From positions 1 through 63,586 of the forward strand of contig CAIPWR010000048.1 of assembly GCA_903868795.1 (NCBI GenBank): a DNA stretch of 63,586 nt. Direction: 5' to 3'. A model generated the notes under the pieces. It searched no databases. It was not told where the DNA came from and worked only from the letters and a program-made list of their open reading frames with translations. Position numbers and translations under genes: made by a program. Positions within the stretch are counted from its first letter, which is position 1; every line of letters begins with the position of its first letter. Source of the stretch: an uncultured Spartobacteria bacterium. GTDB lineage: Bacteria; Verrucomicrobiota; Verrucomicrobiia; Chthoniobacterales; UBA6821. Of the stretch, positions 37,907 through 46,052 are shown piece after piece.

Positions 37907-37940
37907 GGCGAAGGAGCTCTGTACTAGTAGCCGTCACGCC

Positions 37941-39182
37941 ATGCCGACCCCCGAAGCAACACGGCTCTACAGGGGATCGAGCGTTCTTACGATGAGTTCA
38001 CCTCCCATCTCCGATGGGGGACTTGCAGTAAGGGGTAGTGAGGTTCTGGCAGTGGGCAGATGGAAGGACCTCCTCTCCGAGCATCCTGCCGCTATTCAGG
38101 AAGACCTCGGAGAGGTGATTCTGATGCCCGGCCTGATTAATGCCCATTGCCATCTTGACTATACAATGATGAGGGGAGCGCTCTTTGGGGGGGGGGCATT
38201 TGCAGAATGGATTCAGAGACTGAACTCCATGCGTCGCTCGCTGGACCAGAAGGATTATTTGGATGCCATCGCTGCGGGGTTGAAGGAACTGCGTCAGTGG
38301 GGATGCTCCACGGTCTTCAATATCGAGTCTTTTCCGGAATTGGTTCCCTTTCTGCCGGAGTCCCCGATCAGGGTCTGGTGGTTCCTTGAAGTGATGGACG
38401 TGAGGAGTCGCCTCCATTCCGCCGAAGCCTTGGCGGGGGCAATCTATTTTTTTGAGAAGGCGGGTGAGGGGGTCGGAGGCTTTGGGATCTCTCCCCATGC
38501 TCCCTACACGGTCTCCCGCGATCTCTACGAACTCTCCTCGACCTACGCCCGCAAATACCATCTTCCACTCTGCACTCATTTGGCTGAGTCCGATGAAGAG
38601 ATGCACATGTTTGCGAAGGGGGAGGGGCTTCTCTATGAGTTTTTGCACTCCATTGGCCGTCCGATGGATGATTGTCATGGTAAAACCCCGGTGCAGGTGG
38701 TGCTAGGGGGTGGACTTGTTCCCGAGGGATCAATCCTTGTTCATATGAATCATCTGGCCGCTGGCGACCGAGAGTTCATGGAGCGCTCCTCCGGGCGCTA
38801 TCATGTGGTGCATTGCCCCAGAACCCATGCCTTCTTCGAGCGACCTCCCTTTGATTTGAATTTTTTCCTAGAAAATAACATCCCTCTCCTCCTGGGAACC
38901 GACAGTCTGGCAAGCAATCACGACCTCAATATGTTTGCCGAGATGAGGGCCCTTGCAGATGCGTTTCCGCTTCTGGATCCCGATAAAATCCTTCCCATGG
39001 TAACGACAGCTCCCGCTGCTGCCGTCGGTCGTTCCGGTAGGCTTGGGGAGCTTTCTCCTGGAGCTCTTGCTGATTTCATCGCGATTCCTGATCCGGCACC
39101 GCATGCCGGGATCAAGGGAGTTGCGGAACGGGTGCTCGCCAACAGGACTCCTCCGAAGGTATGGATCTCAGGTCAATCATGA
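37941..39182 (+). CDS. Amidohydrolase/deaminase of the ATZ/TRZ-chlorohydrolase group
   Basis: This 413-residue metal-dependent hydrolase has the metal ligands HxH in NAHCHLD, His in PHAPYTVS, His in CTHLAES and Asp in LLGTDSLASNHD, with the catalytic Glu expected in AESDEE. The layout is that of guanine, cytosine or adenosine-type deaminases and SsnA-like proteins; the real substrate is not deducible. I chose ATG 37941; the frame is open to 37836, but the extension lies inside the preceding gene. The coding sequence contains a run of nine G at 38188-38196 (Gly-Gly-Gly) that keeps the frame. Its stop overlaps the next gene's ATG. Confidence 0.8.
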   Translation: MPTPEATRLYRGSSVLTMSSPPISDGGLAVRGSEVLAVGRWKDLLSEHPAAIQEDLGEVILMPGLINAHCHLDYTMMRGALFGGGAFAEWIQRLNSMRRSLDQKDYLDAIAAGLKELRQWGCSTVFNIESFPELVPFLPESPIRVWWFLEVMDVRSRLHSAEALAGAIYFFEKAGEGVGGFGISPHAPYTVSRDLYELSSTYARKYHLPLCTHLAESDEEMHMFAKGEGLLYEFLHSIGRPMDDCHGKTPVQVVLGGGLVPEGSILVHMNHLAAGDREFMERSSGRYHVVHCPRTHAFFERPPFDLNFFLENNIPLLLGTDSLASNHDLNMFAEMRALADAFPLLDPDKILPMVTTAPAAAVGRSGRLGELSPGALADFIAIPDPAPHAGIKGVAERVLANRTPPKVWISGQS

Positions 39183-41137
39183 GTGGCCTTCAATCGTTTT
39201 TTGCTTGGACTGCTTCCAGGTCTTGGTTTTCAAGACTTCTGCTGTTTCTTGTGCTTCTCGTCGTGGCATCCGTCTACGTCCAGGTGCTTGGTTATCACTT
39301 TCTCCCATTCTGGGATGATGATACCAATATCCATCGAAACCCCCTCTATGCGCCGCTCTCATGGGGAAGCGTGTCCACCTTTTGGAAGGCTCCTTTCCAG
39401 CAACTCTACATTCCCGTTACCTATTCTGTTTGGGCCGGACTTGTTGCTCTTTCGCGCATCGTTGCAGGAACCAGCATCAGTTTCGGGCCGATCAATGCCG
39501 CGCTGTTTCATGGAACGAATCTGATGATTCATCTCCTCTCGACAGGCATGGTGTTTCTAATACTTCGAAGAATGCTGGGAGCTCGGTTATCCACCGTGCC
39601 TAATGACTCTATTTCCTCCTCACGGGTTCTTTTGGCTTCATCAGCGGGAGCCCTTGCCTTCGGGCTTCACCCGATCCAGGTAGAAGCTGTTGCGTGGGTT
39701 TCGGGATTGCGCGACCTCCTTGGAGGGGCTTTTTCCCTGGCATCACTGGCTCTTTTTCTTTCATGGATCGATTGTTCTGGCAGGAATGCCCGGCAAGTCT
39801 TCCGGTATCTTGCAGCAACGCTTCTCCTGCTCCTGGCCTTCGGTTCCAAGCCGGGGAGTGTCGTGACGCCCGCGCTGGCACTGCTCTGTGGTGCATGGCT
39901 GTTGAGGGTCAGGGGTCGCTCTCTCAAGCCACTGCTCTGGCTGATTCCCTGGTTTATCGTGGCGGTGCTGGAAGTGATGATGACCTCGAAGGCTCAGCCC
40001 GCGGCGGAACTCGCCCGCTCTCTGGTACCATTGTGGGCTAGGCCTCTTGTGGCGGGTGATGCGATCGCTTTTTACCTCTGGAAACTTCTCTGGCCCGCTG
40101 ATCCTTGGGGTCTCTGTGCCGATTATGGGCGCTCTCCCAACGCCCTTATGTCTGCGGGTGTCCTTTACTGGAGTTGGATGGTTCCAACACTCCTTTGTTC
40201 CCTTCTGGTATTCTTCAAGAAAGCCCGCCCTTACCTGCTTCCTGCCGCGCTCATGGTTATCGGAGTCCTTCCCACCTTGGGACTGATTCCTTTTAACTTC
40301 CAGGTCGTCTCCACGGTGAGTGACCGCTATCTCTATCTCGGGATGCTTGGTCCAGCATTGGCATTTGCGATGCTGATTTGCGAAGCCCGTCCACGGATAG
40401 CCGTTCTTCTTGCGATCGTTTTTCTCCCCTTTTGGACGGTTCTATCGCTCCTCCAGTTGCCGCAATGGGCTGGTGGCGAATTCTTCTTTCCTGCCACGCT
40501 TGCTCGCAATCCAACGAGTTGGAAGTCCCGTCATAACTATGCATGCACGCTCGATGCGCAGGGGAAACTTCCCGAGGCCCTGAAGGAATTCGTCGAGGCC
40601 ATCCGTCTGCGCCCCTCGAATGCAGAGGCCTACAATGACATGGCCCTGACGCTCTTAAAAATGGGGCGTCGTCAGGAAGCGATCCAAGGGTTTCAACAAT
40701 CACTCCAGGTGAGGGCGACGACCGGAGCTGCTCGGAATCTTGCTGCAGCTCTACTGATGAGCGGTGAAGCTGCAAAGGCTGCCCAGGTTTACCGACTTGC
40801 GATGCAGATCGACCCGGGTGATTTGCAGGATCAGCGTGCCCTGGCGTGGCTTCTTGCCACCCATCCCGATCCGGGGATCCGTAACGGTCAGGAAGCGGTC
40901 TCTCTTTCCCGGCAGATCGTTGAAGCAACAAACGGGCAGGTTCCTCTCTTTCTTCTGACCTATGCCGCAGCCTTGGCGGAAAGCGGCACATTTGATGAGG
41001 CATCGCAGGTCGCCGCGATGGCCGCGAATGCCTACCAGCGTTCGGGAGATCCTTCGATGGCGCAGATGATTCAGACAAGGGTGCTCCCTGCTCTTGGGGC
41101 TCACCAACCGATCAGGGATAACTCGCCTTCGCAGTGA
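39179..41137 (+). CDS. Polytopic membrane protein with C-terminal TPR repeats (TMTC/PMT-like glycosyltransferase)
   Basis: This 652-residue protein starts at an ATGA overlap with the preceding gene. About ten hydrophobic segments lie between 20 and 440. Before the first long loop is the acidic motif PFWDDDTNIHRNP, typical of GT-C glycosyltransferases and TMTC-like proteins (acceptor or metal-binding Asp pair). The C-terminal 200 residues form three to four TPR repeats (NAEAYNDMALTLLKMGRRQEAIQGF). It probably transfers a lipid-linked sugar to an exported protein or envelope polymer, but this is inference from architecture. Confidence 0.7.
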   Translation: MSGLQSFFAWTASRSWFSRLLLFLVLLVVASVYVQVLGYHFLPFWDDDTNIHRNPLYAPLSWGSVSTFWKAPFQQLYIPVTYSVWAGLVALSRIVAGTSISFGPINAALFHGTNLMIHLLSTGMVFLILRRMLGARLSTVPNDSISSSRVLLASSAGALAFGLHPIQVEAVAWVSGLRDLLGGAFSLASLALFLSWIDCSGRNARQVFRYLAATLLLLLAFGSKPGSVVTPALALLCGAWLLRVRGRSLKPLLWLIPWFIVAVLEVMMTSKAQPAAELARSLVPLWARPLVAGDAIAFYLWKLLWPADPWGLCADYGRSPNALMSAGVLYWSWMVPTLLCSLLVFFKKARPYLLPAALMVIGVLPTLGLIPFNFQVVSTVSDRYLYLGMLGPALAFAMLICEARPRIAVLLAIVFLPFWTVLSLLQLPQWAGGEFFFPATLARNPTSWKSRHNYACTLDAQGKLPEALKEFVEAIRLRPSNAEAYNDMALTLLKMGRRQEAIQGFQQSLQVRATTGAARNLAAALLMSGEAAKAAQVYRLAMQIDPGDLQDQRALAWLLATHPDPGIRNGQEAVSLSRQIVEATNGQVPLFLLTYAAALAESGTFDEASQVAAMAANAYQRSGDPSMAQMIQTRVLPALGAHQPIRDNSPSQ

Positions 41138-41202
41138 ATGGCACTGGGAGTTGACGAGGATCTTCTTGCACTCCGAAGCAGTAGCAGTAACCCTCCGCCA
41201 CC

Positions 41203-41940
41203 ATGACTCCACGCACTCGCTCCAACAACAGGGCTTCTGACAAGCTCAGGGAAATCACCTTTCAGACCGGTATTGCTCCTCAAGCTTCTGGCTCCGTACT
41301 TATTTCCTTCGGTCGCACTCAGGTTCTTTGCGCCGCAAGCATTGAAGAGGGTGTACCCCGCTGGATGAAAGAGCAGGGCGTGACGGGCGGATGGCTGACT
41401 GCAGAGTATTCGATGCTTCCCTATTCCACGGCTCCGCGAAAGCAGCGCGATAGCTCTCGTGGAAAGATTGACGGACGCTCCACGGAGATCCAGAGACTGA
41501 TTGGCAGATCTCTTCGTGCCGGCATCGATCTCGAGGGGTTGGGTTCCCGAACCCTCTGGGTCGATTGCGATGTCCTTCAGGCCGATGGGGGCACGCGAAC
41601 GGCATCCATTACCGGTGCAAGCGTTGCCATAGCACTGGCCTGCAACAAACTTGTGAAGGAGGGAAAAATCGCCAAGAGCCCGGTCTCGCGACAGGTCGCC
41701 GCGGTGAGTGTCGGCGTCGTTGATTCCGAGGTTCTTCTCGATCTGGATTATCCCGAGGATCGGGATGCCGAAGTCGACCTCAACCTCGTGATGACTGGAA
41801 ATCTCGAGTTTATCGAGCTTCAGGCCTCGGGTGAGGAGAATGTCTTTGGTGATGCGCAACTGGCCACGATGCTTGAATATGGCCGCCGTGGGATCTCCGA
41901 ATTGGTCGCCCGACAGCAGGAAATTCTAGCTTTGGGGTAA
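41203..41940 (+). CDS. rph: Ribonuclease PH
   Basis: This 245-residue phosphorolytic 3'-5' exoribonuclease trims tRNA 3' ends. The RNase PH core shows GRTQVLCAASIEEGVPRW, the basic substrate segment (KQRDSSRGKIDGRSTEIQRLIGRSLR, in part) and the phosphate/metal-binding WVDCDVLQADGGTRTASITGA. Length matches the family (about 240). It is 65 nt after the TPR gene and 69 nt before rpmB. Confidence 0.96.
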   Translation: MTPRTRSNNRASDKLREITFQTGIAPQASGSVLISFGRTQVLCAASIEEGVPRWMKEQGVTGGWLTAEYSMLPYSTAPRKQRDSSRGKIDGRSTEIQRLIGRSLRAGIDLEGLGSRTLWVDCDVLQADGGTRTASITGASVAIALACNKLVKEGKIAKSPVSRQVAAVSVGVVDSEVLLDLDYPEDRDAEVDLNLVMTGNLEFIELQASGEENVFGDAQLATMLEYGRRGISELVARQQEILALG

Positions 41941-42009
41941 AAATCACCTCAAAAATCCTTGACCCCGAGGACGACAACTGACCATATCAACAACTCAATA
42001 AATTTCATT

Positions 42010-42273
42010 ATGTCCAGAAAGTGCTCCATCACCGGTTCGCGTCCCGTACGCGGTTCTAAAATTCATCGCAGAGGTCTCGCCAAGAAAAAAGGTGGCATCG
42101 GTATGCACGTCACCGCTGTGACGCCCCGCTATTTCACCCCGAACCTTCGCACCAAGCGCATCTGGGTTCCTGAACTCAAGAAATTCGTGACGGTTAAGGT
42201 CACGGCTCGCGCCCTGAAAACCATTTCGAAGAATGGTGCTCACTCCACGCTTTCGAAAGCCGGTCTGATCTAA
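42010..42273 (+). CDS. rpmB: 50S ribosomal protein L28
   Basis: This 87-residue ribosomal protein has the N-terminal MSRKCSITGSRPVRGSKI, a basic linker (RRGLAKKKGGIG) and the WVPELKKFVTVKVTARALKTISKNG core. The frame is open 17 codons upstream, but the conserved N-terminus fixes ATG 42010. The CxxC zinc-ribbon seen in some L28 proteins is absent; only one Cys is present. A 67-aa protein follows 47 nt later, before a terminator. Confidence 0.96.
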   Translation: MSRKCSITGSRPVRGSKIHRRGLAKKKGGIGMHVTAVTPRYFTPNLRTKRIWVPELKKFVTVKVTARALKTISKNGAHSTLSKAGLI

Positions 42274-42320
42274 CCAATCACCTTCAAACAACCCCCAACC
42301 AACAAAAGGACCCCAATACC

Positions 42321-42524
42321 ATGTCATTCAGCGTCGTCAGCAAGAAAAGCGGCAAAACTTATTTCCTTCATCAGCGCCTCCAGGAACTTCGTGGCGGTCA
42401 GAAGGTAACTCTTTACTACTTCGGTGGTGAGCCCAAGGAGGGAGCTATCGATGCACTTCCCGCCGGCTATGAGATCTCCGAGAATGAGCGCACCGGCCTT
42501 CCTCTCTTGAAGAAGAAAAAATAA
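42321..42524 (+). CDS. Conserved 67-aa basic protein of unknown function
   Basis: This 67-residue soluble protein begins SFSVVSKKSGKTYFLHQRL, continues with a LRGGQKVTLYYFGGEPKEGAIDALPAGYEI core and ends in a Lys-rich tail (PLLKKKK). I have seen this kind of short KSGKTYFLH...GAIDALPAGY protein annotated only as hypothetical in diverse bacteria. The Lys-rich end and the neighbouring L28 gene suggest a nucleic-acid or ribosome connection, but no function is established to my knowledge. The transcript ends at the hairpin 28 nt downstream. Confidence 0.78.
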   Translation: MSFSVVSKKSGKTYFLHQRLQELRGGQKVTLYYFGGEPKEGAIDALPAGYEISENERTGLPLLKKKK

Positions 42525-42552
42525 GCTTTTCCAAAATTTCCTCCCCGAGGAT

Positions 42553-42586
42553 ACGGGCGCCGAAGAAATTCGGCGCCCGTTTTTTG
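42553..42586 (+). terminator. Intrinsic terminator of the rpmB transcript
   Basis: A perfect 12-bp stem (ACGGGCGCCGAA / TTCGGCGCCCGT) with a GAAA tetraloop is followed by six T. It is the best rho-independent terminator in the window. Confidence 0.93.
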
Positions 42587-42645
42587 TTTATGGTCAATGG
42601 AGGAGGGGGTTTGACCATGATCGCGTTAGCGTTTAAAATTTTTAA

Positions 42646-43509
42646 ATGAGCATAGATAGCAATTACGCGCATCCCGATGCGCTCGTCACAACCTCCTGGA
42701 TGGCTGACCATCTGAAAGATGCCGACATTCGCATCATCGAGAGCAATGAGGATGTCCTCCTTTATGATATGGGGCACCTTCCCGGAGCAGTTCATATCGA
42801 TTGGCAGCGCGATCTTCAGGATCACACGATTCGCGATTACATCCAGCCCGAGGCCTTTGCAGCGCTCTGCTCGAGGAATGGAATTACTCCGGAAACAACC
42901 TGCATTTTCTATGGAGACAAATCAAACTGGTGGTCCTGCTATGCCCTTTGGGTCTTCCGCCTCTTCGGTCATGAGAAGGTTAAGATTATGGATGGAGGAC
43001 GCGACAAGTGGATTGAAGAGGGCAGACCGCTTACCCGTGAGGTTCCTCACTATGAGGAGTCGGCCTATCCGGTTCCGGAAAAGAGACGGGATGCCGAAAT
43101 TCGGGCATTCTATGATGATGCACTTGCCCAGAGTCGTGCCCATCTTCCTTTGATTGATGTCCGTTCTCCTGGTGAGTTCAAGGGCCTCGTCACGCATATG
43201 CCTGAGTATCCCCAGGAGGGGGTTCTGCGCGGCGGTCATATCCCGGGAGCACATGGCGTCCCTTGGAAGCAGGCTGTGAATGCCGACGCCACCTTCAAGA
43301 GTGCTGAGGAGCTCCGCAAGATCTATGAAACCGACCTTGGTCTCAAACCCGATGATCAGATCATCGCGTATTGCAGGATTGGCGAGCGCTCAAGTCACAC
43401 ATGGTTCGTGCTGAGCTATCTCTTGGGATTTGATCATGTTCGTAACTACGATGGATCGTGGACCGAGTGGGGAAATCGTGTCGGTGCCCCGATCGAAAAG
43501 TCGCTCTAG
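42646..43509 (+). CDS. sseA: Thiosulfate/3-mercaptopyruvate sulfurtransferase (tandem rhodanese)
   Basis: This 287-residue cytoplasmic sulfurtransferase has two rhodanese domains. The N-terminal, inactive one (about 10-125) has [15 protein letters not shown]. The C-terminal one (about 155-285) has [12 protein letters not shown] and the catalytic Cys in [13 protein letters not shown]. The active-site loop resembles the thiosulfate type (CRxGxRx) more than the mercaptopyruvate CGSGVTA form. It is followed 11 nt later by sufE, a natural partner in persulfide sulfur transfer. Confidence 0.9.
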   Translation: MSIDSNYAHPDALVTTSWMADHLKDADIRIIESNEDVLLYDMGHLPGAVHIDWQRDLQDHTIRDYIQPEAFAALCSRNGITPETTCIFYGDKSNWWSCYALWVFRLFGHEKVKIMDGGRDKWIEEGRPLTREVPHYEESAYPVPEKRRDAEIRAFYDDALAQSRAHLPLIDVRSPGEFKGLVTHMPEYPQEGVLRGGHIPGAHGVPWKQAVNADATFKSAEELRKIYETDLGLKPDDQIIAYCRIGERSSHTWFVLSYLLGFDHVRNYDGSWTEWGNRVGAPIEKSL

Positions 43510-43520
43510 CGCCCAGGCGA

Positions 43521-43985
43521 ATGTCGTATCCCGCTAAGCTTTCTGCGATCATCGAACTTTTTTCCGGTCTTCCTGACCCGGAAAAACGCGAAACGTTGAT
43601 TGCTTATGCTGATCAGGCAAAGTCCCAGGAACCTAGGGAAGGGGAGTCGTTTGATCTTGAGGATGTGCGCAAGGATGAAGAGTGCACGGATACCGTGGCT
43701 ATCTTTCTCCGTCTTGATGAACAGGGTGGTTCTCACTTCCGGATCTCCCTGGGCCCCCAGGTGCAGACACTGACACGAGCCATGAGCTCGATCCTCTGCA
43801 AGGGGCTGGAGGGTGTTTCTCCTGCCGAAATCCTAGAAATCCCAGCGGATTTTGTTCCGAAGATCGTCGGGGCGGAGCTTGTCCGTCTGAGAAGCCAGAC
43901 CGTTTATTACCTTCTCACTCGCATCAAGAGTGTTTCCAAAGTCTGGTTGCAGCGTCAGCGCACCGCGACTCTAGATAACGGTTAA
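43521..43985 (+). CDS. sufE: SufE-family sulfur acceptor protein
   Basis: This 154-residue protein has the SufE fold: an N-terminal helix (KLSAIIELFSGLPDPEKRETLIAYADQA), then VRKDEECTDTVAIFLRLDEQG, where the Cys sits at the position of the persulfide-carrying Cys. ALTRAMSSIL-like and GVSPAEILEIPADF segments follow. I chose ATG 43521, which restores the normal N-terminus; the frame is open to 43458 inside sseA. SufE receives sulfur from SufS-type cysteine desulfurases. No suf operon is in the window, but the rhodanese directly upstream is consistent with sulfur trafficking. Confidence 0.85.
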   Translation: MSYPAKLSAIIELFSGLPDPEKRETLIAYADQAKSQEPREGESFDLEDVRKDEECTDTVAIFLRLDEQGGSHFRISLGPQVQTLTRAMSSILCKGLEGVSPAEILEIPADFVPKIVGAELVRLRSQTVYYLLTRIKSVSKVWLQRQRTATLDNG

Positions 43986-44001
43986 CCACCTTGCGTTAAA
44001 G

Positions 44002-45066
44002 GTGCCCCGGTGTTTTCTTTTCAAGCCTGACGGGATAGGGGACTTCTTCCTGGCCTCAGGCGTGGTGCGGTTGATGGCCCGTGAGTTTGGCGAGGAAAAT
44101 CTGACGCTTGCGGTACTGCCGATGATGGAGCCGGTTGTGAGAGGGCAGTTTCCGAAGGCCGAGGTGGTGATCCTCCCCATCAGGAAGCAACGGGTCATTC
44201 TGAATGTCTTTGTTGCGAACTGCCTCCGTTGTTTTCCCTCATGGATCCAACTCCTTGGCAAAAGTGTCGATACCTCGATCTCCCTGCGTCACATGCGGGA
44301 TTATCTGCAGAGCTTTCTTTTCTACAGTGTTCGGTCCAGGAGCCGGTTTCTTGCATCGAATCTTCTTTTAGGAAACGGACGCAGGGTGCGGCGTTGGACG
44401 GAGTGCTCAATGGTCGCTCTTTTTTCTGCGGAGATAACGGAGTATCCCGAGAGAGATGTAGGCATCCCTAGAGAGATCGAAGCGAACAGGCTGCTGGCTT
44501 GCGATGTCCTTCGTCGCGGCGTTGAAGCCAGTGAAATCTGGCCTGAACTGAAAGCCGTTGAGGCCCCCCCGATCGAATCTCCCTACTTTGTCTGTGCTCC
44601 CTTCTCCAGCGACATCTGGAAGAATTTTCCCGAGCATCGGTGGATCGAACTTTTTGAGTTGCTGGATGCCCAAGGTAGGCTACGAAATCTGGTGCTGACA
44701 GGCTCCCCGGATCAACGGCAGGTTCTGGAAGTCTTCGCTGGTAAGATACGGAAGGCCCTTCCCCAGACGAAAACTACAACCACGATCATGATACCCAAGG
44801 ATCTGCAACGATTCATTGATCTCTTGGCTGGCGCCGACTGCGTGTTTACCGTGGATACGGCTGCTGCTCATGGAGCGACTGCCCTCGATCGTCGCACCTT
44901 GATTCTATTTTCCGGCCTTCATCAGGGAATGTTTGCTCCATGGACAAGGAGCCAGCGTCAGATCTGGATTCTTCCCAAGAAATCTTCCGGCGACCAGCAA
45001 TGGCATGAGGCTCATCGCACTTCGGAAATCATGGCAAGCCTTGAAGAGATTCTCGCAGCTCCTTGA
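44002..45066 (+). CDS. Glycosyltransferase family 9 (heptosyltransferase-like)
   Basis: This 354-residue protein starts at GTG. The N-terminal FKPDGIGDFFLASGVVRLMAREF is the typical GT9 opening (K/R-x-D-G-I/L-G-D). The C-terminal nucleotide-sugar half has PFSSDIWKNFPEHRW, LVLTGSPDQRQ and DCVFTVDTAAAHGATAL. These features match LPS-core heptosyltransferases (ADP-heptose donors) of Gram-negative bacteria. It likely acts at the cytoplasmic face of the inner membrane in envelope glycan synthesis. It starts 16 nt after sufE without obvious functional link. Confidence 0.85.
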   Translation: MPRCFLFKPDGIGDFFLASGVVRLMAREFGEENLTLAVLPMMEPVVRGQFPKAEVVILPIRKQRVILNVFVANCLRCFPSWIQLLGKSVDTSISLRHMRDYLQSFLFYSVRSRSRFLASNLLLGNGRRVRRWTECSMVALFSAEITEYPERDVGIPREIEANRLLACDVLRRGVEASEIWPELKAVEAPPIESPYFVCAPFSSDIWKNFPEHRWIELFELLDAQGRLRNLVLTGSPDQRQVLEVFAGKIRKALPQTKTTTTIMIPKDLQRFIDLLAGADCVFTVDTAAAHGATALDRRTLILFSGLHQGMFAPWTRSQRQIWILPKKSSGDQQWHEAHRTSEIMASLEEILAAP

Positions 45067-45147
45067 GACATGCTCTATTTTACACTCTTAGAGATGTTTT
45101 TTGATTGCAGTTGGGGAGTAGTCGGTGTTTGATTTTCACCCCATTGA

Positions 45148-45222
45148 TCCAGCGTAGCTCAGTGGTAGAGCGGTCGGCTGTTAACCGATTGGTCGTAGGT
45201 TCGAGTCCTACCGCTGGAGCCA
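45148..45222 (+). tRNA. tRNA-Asn (GTT)
   Basis: A full cloverleaf can be folded: acceptor TCCAGCG/CGCTGGA, D-arm GCTC...GAGC, anticodon stem GTCGG/CCGAT with loop CTGTTAA (anticodon GTT), T-arm GTAGG-TTCGAGT-CCTAC. The discriminator is G at 45219 and CCA is encoded at 45220-45222. GatCAB, encoded in part nearby, can form Asn-tRNA(Asn) in bacteria that lack AsnRS; which route is used here is unknown. Confidence 0.96.
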
Positions 45223-45234
45223 TTTTCCCTTTCC

Positions 45235-45456
45235 ATGAAAACCCACTACATCGACGAGGCCGCCAAGGCGGTTCCCAACAAGCAGCAGCTCATCAATATG
45301 GTTAGCAAGCGTCTGCGTGAGCTCTCTGCCGGAAGTCGCCCCATGGTCGAAGTGGATCTTCAGATGGGACTTGCTGACATTGCTCTTGCTGAAATTGCAG
45401 CTGGAAAGCTCTCGCAAGAGTTTGCTTTGGATACTGATTCCGTTCAGGCGGCCTAA
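45235..45456 (+). CDS. rpoZ: RNA polymerase omega subunit
   Basis: This 73-residue protein has a central MVSKRLRELSAGSRPMVEV-type segment, followed by LQMGLADIALAEIAAGKLS. It matches the short omega fold that binds around the beta-prime C-terminus and helps RNA polymerase assembly. It starts only 12 nt after the encoded CCA of tRNA-Asn. Identity is supported by fold-like sequence and size; omega is poorly conserved, hence moderate confidence. Confidence 0.78.
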   Translation: MKTHYIDEAAKAVPNKQQLINMVSKRLRELSAGSRPMVEVDLQMGLADIALAEIAAGKLSQEFALDTDSVQAA

Positions 45457-45480
45457 AAACACCACGGGCATCACCGCGCT

Positions 45481-45503
45481 GGCATTCGGTTGGATCGGAT
45501 GCC
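45481..45503 (+). other. Stem-loop in the rpoZ-smpB gap
   Basis: GGCATTCG and CGGATGCC form an 8-bp stem (one T-G wobble) with a 7-nt loop, 40 nt before the smpB ATG. No T-tract follows, so it is not a classic terminator. Confidence 0.4.
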
Positions 45504-45543
45504 GCATGCCGGGCGGTAAAGCTGATGTTTGATCACTCCACCC

Positions 45544-46002
45544 ATGGGTTCTGACATCGTAACCAACCGAAAAGCTTTCAGGGATTACCAGATTCTTGAG
45601 ACTTTTGAGGCAGGAATCTCTCTCGTTGGAACAGAGGTCAAGTCATTGCGTGCTGGCAGGGCTGATCTTCTGGGGTGCTTTGCAAAGGTTGAGAAGGGTG
45701 GCGTATTCCTTCATGACGCCACGATCCAAGTATATGAAAAGGCCAGTCATACAACCCATGACCCAAAGCGCCCCAGGCAGCTGCTACTGAACAAAATCGA
45801 GATTGCAAGAATGCTGGAACAAACGACCCGCAAAGGGCTGGCGCTACCCGTCCTCCGTCTCTACTGGAAGAAAGGGCGCGTGAAGGTAGAGATCGGATTG
45901 GGCAAAGGAAAACATGCGGCGGATCAGCGTCAGGATCTCAAAAAGAAAGCTGAGCAGCGGGAGACAGACCGTGAGGTTGCTCACTTCAAGCGGGGTAGAT
46001 AG
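45544..46002 (+). CDS. smpB: SsrA-binding protein SmpB
   Basis: This 152-residue partner of tmRNA in trans-translation has the N-terminal GSDIVTNRKAFRDYQILETFEAGISLVGTEVKSLR (in part), a central VYEKASHTTHDPKRPRQLLL, and a basic C-terminal tail (KGKHAADQRQDLKKKAEQRE, in part) that inserts into the ribosomal mRNA channel. ATG 45544 is preferred over an upstream TTG at 45529. The tmRNA gene itself was not found in the window. Confidence 0.97.
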   Translation: MGSDIVTNRKAFRDYQILETFEAGISLVGTEVKSLRAGRADLLGCFAKVEKGGVFLHDATIQVYEKASHTTHDPKRPRQLLLNKIEIARMLEQTTRKGLALPVLRLYWKKGRVKVEIGLGKGKHAADQRQDLKKKAEQRETDREVAHFKRGR

Positions 46003-46052
46003 AAGTATTAGATCATTGTGACGACTCCCCGTCGACAGCACCATTTTTTAAA

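Noticed and set aside
46003..46052. Tryptophan attenuator upstream of trpE
   Set aside because: Only a 4-bp CGAC/GTCG stem and a short T-run; no Trp-rich leader peptide fits in 50 nt.
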